Source of the DNA: an uncultured Clostridia bacterium
GTDB taxonomy: Bacteria; Bacillota; Clostridia; Christensenellales; Aristaeellaceae
Direction: 5' to 3'
Assembly: GCA_946042585.1 (NCBI GenBank)
Contig: CAMGDO010000070.1
Span: forward strand, 1-5,822
DNA length: 5,822 bases
Shown here piece by piece: positions 1-5,149 of this stretch. The position numbers were made by a program, and so were the translations under genes. Positions within the stretch are counted from its first letter, which is position 1. Each line of letters opens with the position of its first letter. The notes below the pieces were generated by a model. That model made no database searches. It saw only the letters and a list, made by a program, of their open reading frames with translations, and had not been told where the DNA came from.

Positions 1-369
1 GCATGCCGCCAGACGGCCCAGACCGCCGTTGCCCAGAGCGGCATCCTCGATGTCCTCCATATCCGCAAGGTTGGCGCCTGCGCTTTCCAGCAGCTTTTCC
101 ACCTCGTCGTAAATGCCCAGACAGCAAAGGTTATTGTGCCACAGACGGCCCATGAGGAATTCCGCGCTCAGATAGGCGGCGCGGCGGCGGGTTCGCAGCG
201 TGGCTTCGTCTTTATCCCAGCGGGGCGCGATGGCCAGGTTGACTGCCTGCGCAAGCGCGTCGTGCAATTGAAAGTTCTTCGCATCCTTCGCTTCCACATG
301 GTAGCGGGCACGCAGAATGCGCAGCGCGTCAGAAACGATCTGCGCGCAGTCCAGTCCATAGTGATTCAT
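1..369 (-). CDS. glgP: Alpha-glucan (glycogen/maltodextrin) phosphorylase, N-terminal part, cut by window edge
   Basis: GT35 phosphorylases cleave terminal alpha-1,4-linked glucose from glycogen or maltodextrin with phosphate, giving glucose-1-phosphate in the cytoplasm; the cofactor is PLP, bound near the C-terminus, which lies outside this window. Only the first 123 codons are present. Family landmarks are clear: AAYLSAEFLMGRLWHNNL (residues 64-81) and the nearly invariant DAALGNGGLGRLAAC (109-123). The N-terminus is short, as in bacterial enzymes, without the long regulatory extension of animal ones. The start ATG at 369-367 is preceded by AAAGGAG (379-385), which overlaps the malQ stop codon. 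The gap to malQ is 15 nt, so the two genes are surely one transcript. GlgP and MalP cannot be separated on this fragment; the malQ partner favours maltodextrin or glycogen recycling. The family call is very secure, the exact substrate is not. Confidence 0.95.
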   Translation of the reverse strand, partial: MNHYGLDCAQIVSDALRILRARYHVEAKDAKNFQLHDALAQAVNLAIAPRWDKDEATLRTRRRAAYLSAEFLMGRLWHNNLCCLGIYDEVEKLLESAGANLADMEDIEDAALGNGGLGRLAAC

Positions 370-384
370 ACAGATTTGCTCCTT

Positions 385-1875
385 TTATATTCTGCCCGAC
401 TGCATGTTGATATCGCGCATGCGCGCGGCAAGCTCCGGTGTGAGCTCCTGCGCCAGCACGCGGAAGCGCCAGTTGCTGCCGCCCAGCGTGCCGGGGGTGT
501 TCATGCGGTCGCAGGAATCCAGATTCAGAAAATCCTGAATGGGGGCGATGGCGGTGTTGGCGCGGCTGGCGAATACGGCGCTGATCATCTGCTGAACCAC
601 CGTATCGTCATCCACCGGCCCCAGCGCGCGCCGCACGCTTTCGCGCGTGGCTTCGCCGCAGTTTTTCCACCAGCCCAGCGACGTGTCGTTGTCGTGCGTT
701 CCCGTATAGGCTACGCAGTTTTCCACAAAATTTTTCAGATTATGCGGATTTTCTTCGCCGCCGTCAAAGCCGAACTGCAAAACCTTCATGCCGGGGTAGC
801 CGCAGAAAGCCAGCAGCTCCGTCACCCGCTCGTTGACCGCGCCCAGATCCTCCGCCACCACATCCACCTCGGGCACTTTTTTCTGCACCTGTGCAAAGAA
901 TTTTTTGCCCGGGCCGATCACCCATTTGCCGCTGCGGGCATTGGGCGCGCCGGCCCTGATGGAATAATAATTGGCAAAGCCGATAAAATGATCGATGCGC
1001 ACGCGGTCAAACAGCTGTCCCATGGCGCGCAGGCGTTCCATCCAGAAGCCATAGCCATGATCGCGCAGATGGCTCCAGCGATAGAGCGGATTGCCCCACA
1101 GCTGGCCGTCCTCGCTGAAGTAATCCGGCGGCACGCCCGCCACCTTCACCGGTCTGCGGTCGCGGTCGAGCTGGAAAAACTCGGCGTTTGCCCACACATC
1201 GGAGGAATCCTCCGCCACATAGATGGGCATATCGCCCAGCAGCTGCACGCCATGTTCGTTGGCATAGCGGCGCAGGCGTGACCACTGCATGCGGAACAGA
1301 TACTGCAGGAACATATAGTACTGCACGTCCTCGCGCAGCTCATTCTCATAGGACGCCATGGCGGACGGCTCGCGCAGGCGGATGGCCTGGTCGGGCCATT
1401 CCATCCAGGAACGCTTGCCAAAGTGATCCTTGATAGCCATGAACAGCGCATAGTCATGCAGCCAGGACCACTGCCCGCACCAGGCGGCATAGGCATTTTC
1501 GGCGGATAGACGCGCGCGGTTATGTTCGTAGGCGCGCCGCAGCCAGTACTCCTTCTGCGTGCTCAGGGCTTCAAAATCCACCTGACGCGCCGGCGGCACG
1601 GGGGAGGGCGTATAGTCCGGCAAAAGACCATCGTCAGACAGCATCTTCAGATCGATCATGGAAGGACTGCCCGCCAGCGCGCAGGCGCTCTGGTAGGGGC
1701 TTTCCCCAAAGCCCGTAGGGCCTACGGGCAGCACCTGCCACACCTGCATGCCTGCGCTTTGCAGGAAGTCGACAAAACGGTAAGCGCTTTCGCCCAGTGT
1801 GCCCGCATGCTCGGGGCCGGGGAGCGAGGTGATGTGTACAAGCACACCGCCGCGACGCGTATTTGCTGAAGCCAT
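385..1875 (-). CDS. malQ: 4-alpha-glucanotransferase (amylomaltase, GH77)
   Basis: This cytoplasmic enzyme transfers alpha-1,4-glucan segments between maltodextrins, making longer chains that phosphorylase can use and releasing glucose. The 496-residue length is normal for the short bacterial GH77 type. The start shows HITSLPG (14-20) and the donor/acceptor motif LPVGPTGFGESPYQS (49-63). The middle has GDMPIYVAEDSSDVW (214-228) and GVPPDYFSEDGQLWGNPLY (247-265). Catalytic residues match the family: nucleophile D295 in RVRIDHF, acid/base E342 in AEDLG, and the transition-state aspartate D395 in GTHDND. The C-terminal NTPGT and NW motifs are at 459-469. The start ATG is supported by AAGGAGG at 1883-1889, 7 nt away. 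It is the first gene of an operon with the downstream phosphorylase, and a sigma-A-like promoter lies 38 nt upstream. A cre-like site and a 19-bp palindrome lie inside its 5' coding part. Confidence 0.97.
   Translation of the reverse strand: MASANTRRGGVLVHITSLPGPEHAGTLGESAYRFVDFLQSAGMQVWQVLPVGPTGFGESPYQSACALAGSPSMIDLKMLSDDGLLPDYTPSPVPPARQVDFEALSTQKEYWLRRAYEHNRARLSAENAYAAWCGQWSWLHDYALFMAIKDHFGKRSWMEWPDQAIRLREPSAMASYENELREDVQYYMFLQYLFRMQWSRLRRYANEHGVQLLGDMPIYVAEDSSDVWANAEFFQLDRDRRPVKVAGVPPDYFSEDGQLWGNPLYRWSHLRDHGYGFWMERLRAMGQLFDRVRIDHFIGFANYYSIRAGAPNARSGKWVIGPGKKFFAQVQKKVPEVDVVAEDLGAVNERVTELLAFCGYPGMKVLQFGFDGGEENPHNLKNFVENCVAYTGTHDNDTSLGWWKNCGEATRESVRRALGPVDDDTVVQQMISAVFASRANTAIAPIQDFLNLDSCDRMNTPGTLGGSNWRFRVLAQELTPELAARMRDINMQSGRI
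1711..1729. repeat. Perfect 19-bp palindrome inside malQ
   Basis: GCCCGTAGG (1711-1719) and CCTACGGGC (1721-1729) are perfect 9-bp inverted arms around one central base. The sequence lies within the codons for the conserved PVGPTG motif of malQ, about 150 bases after its start. In mRNA it could form a G+C-rich hairpin with a three-base loop. The protein motif limits the first two positions of each codon, so the symmetry may be accidental. No function is claimed. Confidence 0.5.
1779..1792 (-). promoter_or_regulatory. Possible cre (CcpA-type) site in the early malQ coding region
   Basis: The minus strand reads CGAAAGCGCTTACC, which differs from the Gram-positive catabolite-response consensus (TGWAANCGNTNWCA type) mainly at its two outer positions. 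The core AAGCGCTT is perfectly symmetric. It lies about 83-96 bases into malQ, a position where CcpA roadblock sites are known in Firmicutes. It also encodes SAYR in a normal GH77 context, so coincidence is quite possible. No CcpA gene is in the window to support it. Confidence 0.28.
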
Positions 1876-1900
1876 TGAAATGCCTCCTTCGGAAATTCAG

Positions 1901-1938
1901 ACATACCGGTTCATTCTATCTCAAAATGCGCGGTATGT
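1901..1938. promoter_or_regulatory. Operator-like inverted repeat across the malQ promoter
   Basis: ACATACCG at 1901-1908 and CGGTATGT at 1931-1938 form perfect 8-bp arms 22 nt apart, so their centres are 30 bp apart, about three helical turns. One arm covers the expected transcription start, the other overlaps the -35 box, and the -10 box lies at the centre. This geometry suits a repressor acting on the maltodextrin operon. The binding protein is unknown, and the arms do not resemble a LacI/MalR core. Confidence 0.42.
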
Positions 1939-1941
1939 AAA
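1913..1941 (-). promoter_or_regulatory. Sigma-A-like promoter of malQ-glgP
   Basis: On the minus strand, a -35 box TTTACA (1941-1936, 5 of 6 to consensus) and a -10 box TAGAAT (1918-1913, 5 of 6) are separated by exactly 17 nt. Directly upstream of the -35 the minus strand has T-rich runs (about 1957-1942) that could act as an UP-type element. Transcription would start near 1906, giving a leader of about 30 nt with the ribosome site AAGGAGG at 1883-1889. Confidence 0.72.
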
Positions 1942-1983
1942 GAAAAAACCAAAAAAGCCCCGCTTTTCGCCGCGCTTTGTTTG

Positions 1984-2001
1984 TGATACAATAGGATTGT
2001 A
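1984..2001 (+). promoter_or_regulatory. trmO: Extended -10 promoter of trmO, embedded in a palindrome
   Basis: TGATACAAT at 1984-1992 is an extended -10 element (TG, one base, TACAAT, 5 of 6 to TATAAT). No good -35 box is seen at 16-18 nt upstream, which fits an extended -10 promoter. The predicted start near 1999 leaves a leader of about 24 nt. The -10 hexamer is also the left arm of a perfect palindrome, TACAAT-AGG-ATTGTA (1987-2001), which may be an operator. Confidence 0.5.
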
Positions 2002-2009
2002 CCAACGCA

Positions 2010-2015
2010 GGGAGG
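2010..2015 (+). promoter_or_regulatory. trmO: Ribosome binding site that fixes the trmO start
   Basis: GGGAGG lies only 1 nt before the in-frame ATG at 2017 but 7 nt before the ATG at 2023. Normal spacing therefore selects 2023 as the start and makes the upstream ATG (two extra residues, M-R) unlikely. Confidence 0.75.
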
Positions 2016-2022
2016 CATGCGC

Positions 2023-2724
2023 ATGGCTGATTCGCAGGAAATGCTCATTCGTCCGGTGGCGCACATCCGCAGCGATTTTTCGCAGAAATTCGGCATTCCG
2101 CGCCAGAGCGGGCTGGTGGATGCGCTGACCGCGCGCATCGTCTTTACACCCGAATACCGCCGGGAGGAGGCGCTGCGCGAGATTACAGGCTTTTCGCATC
2201 TGTGGCTGATCTGGCAGTTTTCCCGCTCGCTCACGCAGGAATTCCGTCCCACCGTGCGTCCGCCGCGGCTGGGCGGCAACAGGCGGGTGGGCGTATTCGC
2301 CTCGCGCGCGCCCTATCGCCCCAATGGTCTGGGGCTGTCGTGCGTGCGGCTGCTTGAGGTGGATACGGCTGCGCCGGACGGGCCGGTGCTGGTTGTGTCG
2401 GGCGCGGATTTGCTCGACGGCACGCCCATCTACGATGTGAAGCCCTATGTACCCCTGTCCGACAGCCATCCTGACGCCCTGCCAGGCTACACTGCCAGTA
2501 CGCGCGGGCATCGCTTGACGGTGGTTTTTCCACCCGCACTGCTTGAGCTGGTGCCGATAGACAAGCGGGAGGCGCTGTGGGGCGTGCTTGCCTGCGACCC
2601 GCGCCCGGGCTACGAGGACAGGCCGGAGGAAGTTTACGGGCTTAGCTTTGCGGGGCTGGACGTGGGCTTTCGGGTGGAGGAAGGCGTGCTCACCGTGCTG
2701 CGGGTCAATGCGGCCAGCAAATAA
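2023..2724 (+). CDS. trmO: tRNA (adenine(37)-N6)-methyltransferase TrmO (TsaA/YaeB family)
   Basis: TrmO uses S-adenosylmethionine to methylate t6A at position 37 of threonine tRNA, forming m6t6A and tuning codon reading; it is a beta-barrel enzyme unlike Rossmann methyltransferases. The 233 residues match the length of E. coli TrmO. Signature stretches are KFGIPRQSGLV (22-32), FSHLWLIWQF (57-66), RPTVRPPRLGGNRRVGVFAS (75-94), the RPN motif (99-101) and DLLDGTPIYDVKPYVP (129-144). The C-terminal domain has the typical ACDPRPGY (190-197). The ATG at 2023 is chosen over the in-frame one at 2017 because of ribosome-site spacing. It is divergent from malQ and followed after 35 nt by the Dabb gene, probably on the same transcript. 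Family identity is very secure; the methylated tRNA in this organism is inferred from E. coli. Confidence 0.96.
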   Translation: MADSQEMLIRPVAHIRSDFSQKFGIPRQSGLVDALTARIVFTPEYRREEALREITGFSHLWLIWQFSRSLTQEFRPTVRPPRLGGNRRVGVFASRAPYRPNGLGLSCVRLLEVDTAAPDGPVLVVSGADLLDGTPIYDVKPYVPLSDSHPDALPGYTASTRGHRLTVVFPPALLELVPIDKREALWGVLACDPRPGYEDRPEEVYGLSFAGLDVGFRVEEGVLTVLRVNAASK

Positions 2725-2759
2725 GGACATAAAGAACAGAAAGAAAGGAAGAAAGCATC

Positions 2760-3041
2760 ATGGTTCGTCATATCGTCATGTGGAATCTGAAGGAAGAAAA
2801 CAAGGAAGAAAATGCCGCCACCATCAAAAAGGCGCTGGAGGCGCTGGTGGGGCAGATTGAGGGCATGCGCTTTGCGCAGGTCGGTCGCTGCTATCAGGGG
2901 TATGATCTGTGCCTGTATTCTGAATTTGACAGCCGCGAGGCGGTGGAATTCTACCGGGAGCATCCGCTGCACAAGGCGGCGCAGAAAATGGTGCACGGCG
3001 CCATTATTGAGCGGGTATCCTCCGATTTTGAAGCGGACTGA
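2760..3041 (+). CDS. Dabb-family (stress-responsive alpha/beta barrel) small protein
   Basis: The 93 residues are typical of the dimeric alpha/beta ferredoxin-like Dabb domain. The family pattern is seen from end to end: MVRHIVMWNLKE at the start (1-12), an amphipathic helix (18-34), a second strand MRFAQVG (36-42), then YDLCLYSEFDSREAVEFYREH (48-68) and HPLHKAA (68-74). The domain occurs in plant stress proteins, polyketide cyclases and many bacterial proteins of unknown role, so no reaction can be assigned. It is cytoplasmic, with no signal peptide or membrane segment. The start ATG has AAGGA (2745-2749) about 10 nt upstream. It follows trmO by 35 nt with no terminator between, so co-transcription is likely, though a functional link to tRNA modification is not evident. 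A 9-bp inverted repeat spans its stop codon. Confidence 0.9.
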   Translation: MVRHIVMWNLKEENKEENAATIKKALEALVGQIEGMRFAQVGRCYQGYDLCLYSEFDSREAVEFYREHPLHKAAQKMVHGAIIERVSSDFEAD

Positions 3042-3061
3042 GAGAAATTGTGCGCTTCAAA
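3027..3061 (+). repeat. Inverted repeat spanning the stop codon of the Dabb gene
   Basis: TTTGAAGCG (3027-3035) and CGCTTCAAA (3053-3061) are perfect 9-bp arms around a 17-nt loop that includes the TGA at 3039-3041. No T-run follows, so it is not a standard intrinsic terminator. It could be an mRNA 3'-end or processing hairpin, or chance. Confidence 0.45.
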
Positions 3062-3095
3062 CGGCTCCTTCAAGAAACTTCCATTGTGCGAAGGC

Positions 3096-3148
3096 GGAAA
3101 ATGAGCAATAGTATTGATGCTGCATCTGCATTGCAGCGCCCATTTTCC
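3096..3148 (+). promoter_or_regulatory. Structured leader region before the exported-protein gene
   Basis: GGAAAATG (3096-3103) and CATTTTCC (3141-3148) are perfect 8-bp arms. Between them are two smaller perfect palindromes sharing one base: GATGC-T-GCATC (3116-3126) and CTGCA-T-TGCAG (3126-3136). The region ends 8 nt before the AAAGGAG (3157-3163) of the next gene. A weak -10-like TAGTAT is at 3109-3114 without a convincing -35 box. It could be an operator or an RNA fold that controls the next gene; neither is shown. Confidence 0.35.
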
Positions 3149-3157
3149 CTGAATTGA
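3101..3157 (+). CDS. Possible 18-codon leader peptide
   Basis: ATG at 3101 opens a frame encoding MSNSIDAASALQRPFSLN and stops at TGA 3155-3157, touching the AAAGGAG of the following gene. The ribosome site is weak (GAAGG at about 3090-3094). The peptide matches nothing I recognise. The only reason to list it is its stop position, which would suit translational coupling; it may well be a chance frame. Confidence 0.15.
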   Translation: MSNSIDAASALQRPFSLN

Positions 3158-3171
3158 AAGGAGCTGTCCCC

Positions 3172-3777
3172 ATGAAAAAGCTGCTTGCGCTTGTGATTGC
3201 GCTGGTGCTGCTGTTTGCTCTGGCTGTTACCGTTGCCGAAAGCTACGGCGATAACAGCGTGGCTGAGGAAGCCGATGTCTATACCTCCGCTTCCACCACG
3301 AAAACCGTGCTGAGCGGCGAGGCGCGCGCCGCCGCAGTCGATGCTCTGGTCAAGAGCAGCGCTGATCTTGCCACCCGGGCGGAGGCCGGCGCGGAGGGCT
3401 ACATCGCCCCCGAAAGCGTCAACGCCCTGATTCTCTCCGTCAATCCCGACGGCTCGGTGGGGCTGTCCACCATTTCCCAATGGAAGTATGTGACGGATGA
3501 CGCGGGCGATCAGGTGATTCTGGAGCTGACGCACGGCCAGAACGCGCTGAATCTGAGCCGGGAAAACGCTGCGGGCTCGCTGCTTTTGCGGTTGGACGGC
3601 GCTTCCTACATTGTGCATCTGCGCGTGAAGGATGCTGACGAGCAGGCGTTCTCGCAGGAAGCCTATGACGAAGGACAATTCAACGCCCACTATTCCGGCG
3701 CGCAGGAACAGCTCAGCTCCTATACCATCACCTGCGATGCCACCGCTATTGAAGTGACCTACGCGCTGATTTTCTGA
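3172..3777 (+). CDS. Exported protein of unknown function, possibly an FMN-binding split-barrel (PNPOx-like) fold
   Basis: The 201-residue product begins with MKK and a long hydrophobic stretch (4-22), then ESYGDN, so it is either secreted (possible cleavage after VTVA, residue 22) or anchored by its N-terminus. There is no lipobox cysteine. After a low-complexity Ala/Ser/Thr-rich linker and a helix (about 48-72), residues 82-152 alternate strand-like segments: VNALILSVNPDGSVGLSTIS, then VILELTHGQNALNLSRENAAGSL, then a final hydrophobic strand. The order 'values from NPDG, then Q-N-A-x-N-L-x-x-N' resembles pyridoxamine-phosphate-oxidase-like split barrels, in which this region binds FMN. This is a pattern impression, not a firm assignment. 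ATG at 3172 is chosen over the in-frame TTG at 3154 because AAAGGAG (3157-3163) lies 8 nt before it. A terminator follows 33 nt after the stop. Confidence 0.85.
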   Translation: MKKLLALVIALVLLFALAVTVAESYGDNSVAEEADVYTSASTTKTVLSGEARAAAVDALVKSSADLATRAEAGAEGYIAPESVNALILSVNPDGSVGLSTISQWKYVTDDAGDQVILELTHGQNALNLSRENAAGSLLLRLDGASYIVHLRVKDADEQAFSQEAYDEGQFNAHYSGAQEQLSSYTITCDATAIEVTYALIF

Positions 3778-3810
3778 GCGGCAGGGCGGCTGCGGCGCTG
3801 CATAAAGAAC

Positions 3811-3836
3811 AAAAACCGGCAAAGCAGCCGGTTTTT
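3811..3836. terminator. Bidirectional rho-independent terminator
   Basis: AAAAACCGGC (3811-3820) and GCCGGTTTTT (3827-3836) form a perfect 10-bp stem with a 6-nt loop (AAAGCA). The plus strand ends in a run of six T; the minus strand ends in TTTTTGTTCTTT. It lies between two convergent genes, 33 nt after the stop of the exported protein and 15 nt after that of the fucosidase, and can end both transcripts. Confidence 0.9.
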
Positions 3837-3851
3837 TGCTTGACAGGGTTT

Positions 3852-5147
3852 TTATACGGTTTCCACCCGGATCACCGTGTCGATATCATCGGGCAGCACG
3901 GGGTTTTCTCCCAGCGAGGCAAACACATATTCCGGATAGTTTTCCGTCATCCAGTTGGATTTCACATTGACCTCTGCGCCGCTTTGCAGCCAGCGTGCGC
4001 GCAGATGCCGGGCAGACCCCTTCATCAGCGGCACAAAGCCGATGGGCGCGTCGAATATATGATAATAGCGGGTGCTGCCGCGCTGCGTGACGCGTCCGTA
4101 ATCGGGCTTGGGCACATCGGCGCGGCCGCAGCCATAGATGCTTTCGCCGTTTTTGTCCATCCATGCGCCGATTCTTTGCAGAATCCTTTCCGACTCTTCG
4201 GGAATCCGTCCGCGCGCGTCGGGGCCCACATTCAGCAACAGGTTCCCATTCTTGCTCACGCATTCCACCAGCTTGCGCACCAGCATGGATGCGGGCTTGA
4301 AATAGCGGTCCGCTGCGCAGTAGCCCCAGTGGTTGTTCATTGTCACGCATGCTTCCCACATCACATCGCGCCCGGCGCAATCTTGGATGCCCTCGGGCGG
4401 AATGATCTGTTCTGGGCTGACAAAATCGCCGCAATAGCTGGTGGGATTTTCCGTGACCAGACTGCCAAAGCCGGAGCCGCTGGCCTCCAGACGGTTATCC
4501 AGAATCGCCTGCGGCTGCAGCGCATGCACCATGCGCTCAATCTCTGCGGCGTGCCAGGTGTCGCCGCTCATCCGGTCATAGGAAAAGTCAAACCAGAAGA
4601 TATCGATTTTGCCGTAGTTCTCGCACAGCTCGCGAATCTGCCCGTGCATATAGTCCAGATACCGCCCGAAATCGCGCCCGTCGTCGGATGCATCCGTCTG
4701 GCCGCGCAGGGGATGATGCGTGTCCGTCTGGTGCGGATAATCGGGGTGCTTCCAGTCAAGCAGCGAATAATACAGCCCCACGCGCAGCCCTTCGGCACGG
4801 AAGGCGTCCAAAAACTCGCGCACAGCATCCCGCCCAAAGGGCGTGTTGGTGGATTTGAAATCGGTATACTGGCTGTCAAACAGGCAAAAGCCGTCGTGAT
4901 GCTTGGCGGTCAGCACGGCGTATTTCATGCCTGCCTGCCGCGCCAGACGCGCCCATGCACGGGGATCAAAATCCTGCGCCGTGAACTCATGAAAGAAGCG
5001 GTCATATTCCTCTTCGGGCATTCGCTCCTCGGAGCGCACCCATTCACCGCGCGCGGGAATCGCATAGAGCCCCCAGTGAATGAACATGCCAAAGCGCGCT
5101 TCCCGATACCATGCGATGCGCTGCTGGTGCGCCTGTCTGTCAAACAT
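3852..5147 (-). CDS. Alpha-L-fucosidase (GH29), cytoplasmic
   Basis: GH29 enzymes remove alpha-linked L-fucose from glycans by a retaining mechanism. The 431-residue product shows the family landmarks in order: WYREARFGMFIHWGLYAIPA (13-32), the substrate-binding AVLTAKHHDGFCLFDS (77-92), GLRVGLYYSLLDW (120-132), and the nucleophile motif YGKIDIFWFDF, with D187 as predicted nucleophile. WEACVTMNNHWGY (264-276) follows, where E265 is the candidate acid/base; this assignment is less sure because that residue varies among subgroups. NGNLLLNVGPDARG (300-313) ends the catalytic domain and a short beta domain follows. No signal peptide is present, so it should act on imported fucosylated oligosaccharides. 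Its ATG is 2 nt after the stop of the transporter gene, and its ribosome site AGGTGG (5155-5160) lies within that gene's last codons, implying translational coupling. Linkage specificity cannot be read from sequence. Confidence 0.95.
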   Translation of the reverse strand: MFDRQAHQQRIAWYREARFGMFIHWGLYAIPARGEWVRSEERMPEEEYDRFFHEFTAQDFDPRAWARLARQAGMKYAVLTAKHHDGFCLFDSQYTDFKSTNTPFGRDAVREFLDAFRAEGLRVGLYYSLLDWKHPDYPHQTDTHHPLRGQTDASDDGRDFGRYLDYMHGQIRELCENYGKIDIFWFDFSYDRMSGDTWHAAEIERMVHALQPQAILDNRLEASGSGFGSLVTENPTSYCGDFVSPEQIIPPEGIQDCAGRDVMWEACVTMNNHWGYCAADRYFKPASMLVRKLVECVSKNGNLLLNVGPDARGRIPEESERILQRIGAWMDKNGESIYGCGRADVPKPDYGRVTQRGSTRYYHIFDAPIGFVPLMKGSARHLRARWLQSGAEVNVKSNWMTENYPEYVFASLGENPVLPDDIDTVIRVETV

Positions 5148-5149
5148 GC

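Noticed and set aside
136..1281. Long plus-strand open frame of 381 codons opposite malQ and the phosphorylase
   Set aside because: It is antisense to two clearly real genes, and its product is low-complexity (rich in A, R, H, Q) without family motifs. G+C-rich codon use keeps antisense frames open.
1939..1980. A-rich run followed by a G+C-rich stretch in the divergent region, considered as a terminator
   Set aside because: The G+C-rich part is not self-complementary, so no stem forms; the A/T run is better explained as promoter-upstream sequence.
2017..2022. Upstream ATG as the trmO start
   Set aside because: Only 1 nt separates it from GGGAGG; the ATG at 2023 has normal 7-nt spacing.
1921..2730. 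Minus-strand open frame of 269 codons opposite trmO
   Set aside because: It is antisense to trmO, which has strong signatures. The product resembles no known family.
3047..3090. Two copies of ATTGTGCG (3047-3054 and 3083-3090) in the gap before the exported-protein gene
   Set aside because: Too short and only two copies, with no promoter placement that gives them a meaning.
3154..3171. TTG start for the exported protein, adding six residues
   Set aside because: The TTG overlaps the ribosome site of the ATG at 3172, and the signal peptide begins naturally with MKK at that ATG.
4170..4185. Small inverted repeat GATTCT-TTGC-AGAATC in the fucosidase gene
   Set aside because: Only 6-bp arms inside coding sequence with no T-run; expected by chance in a window of this size.
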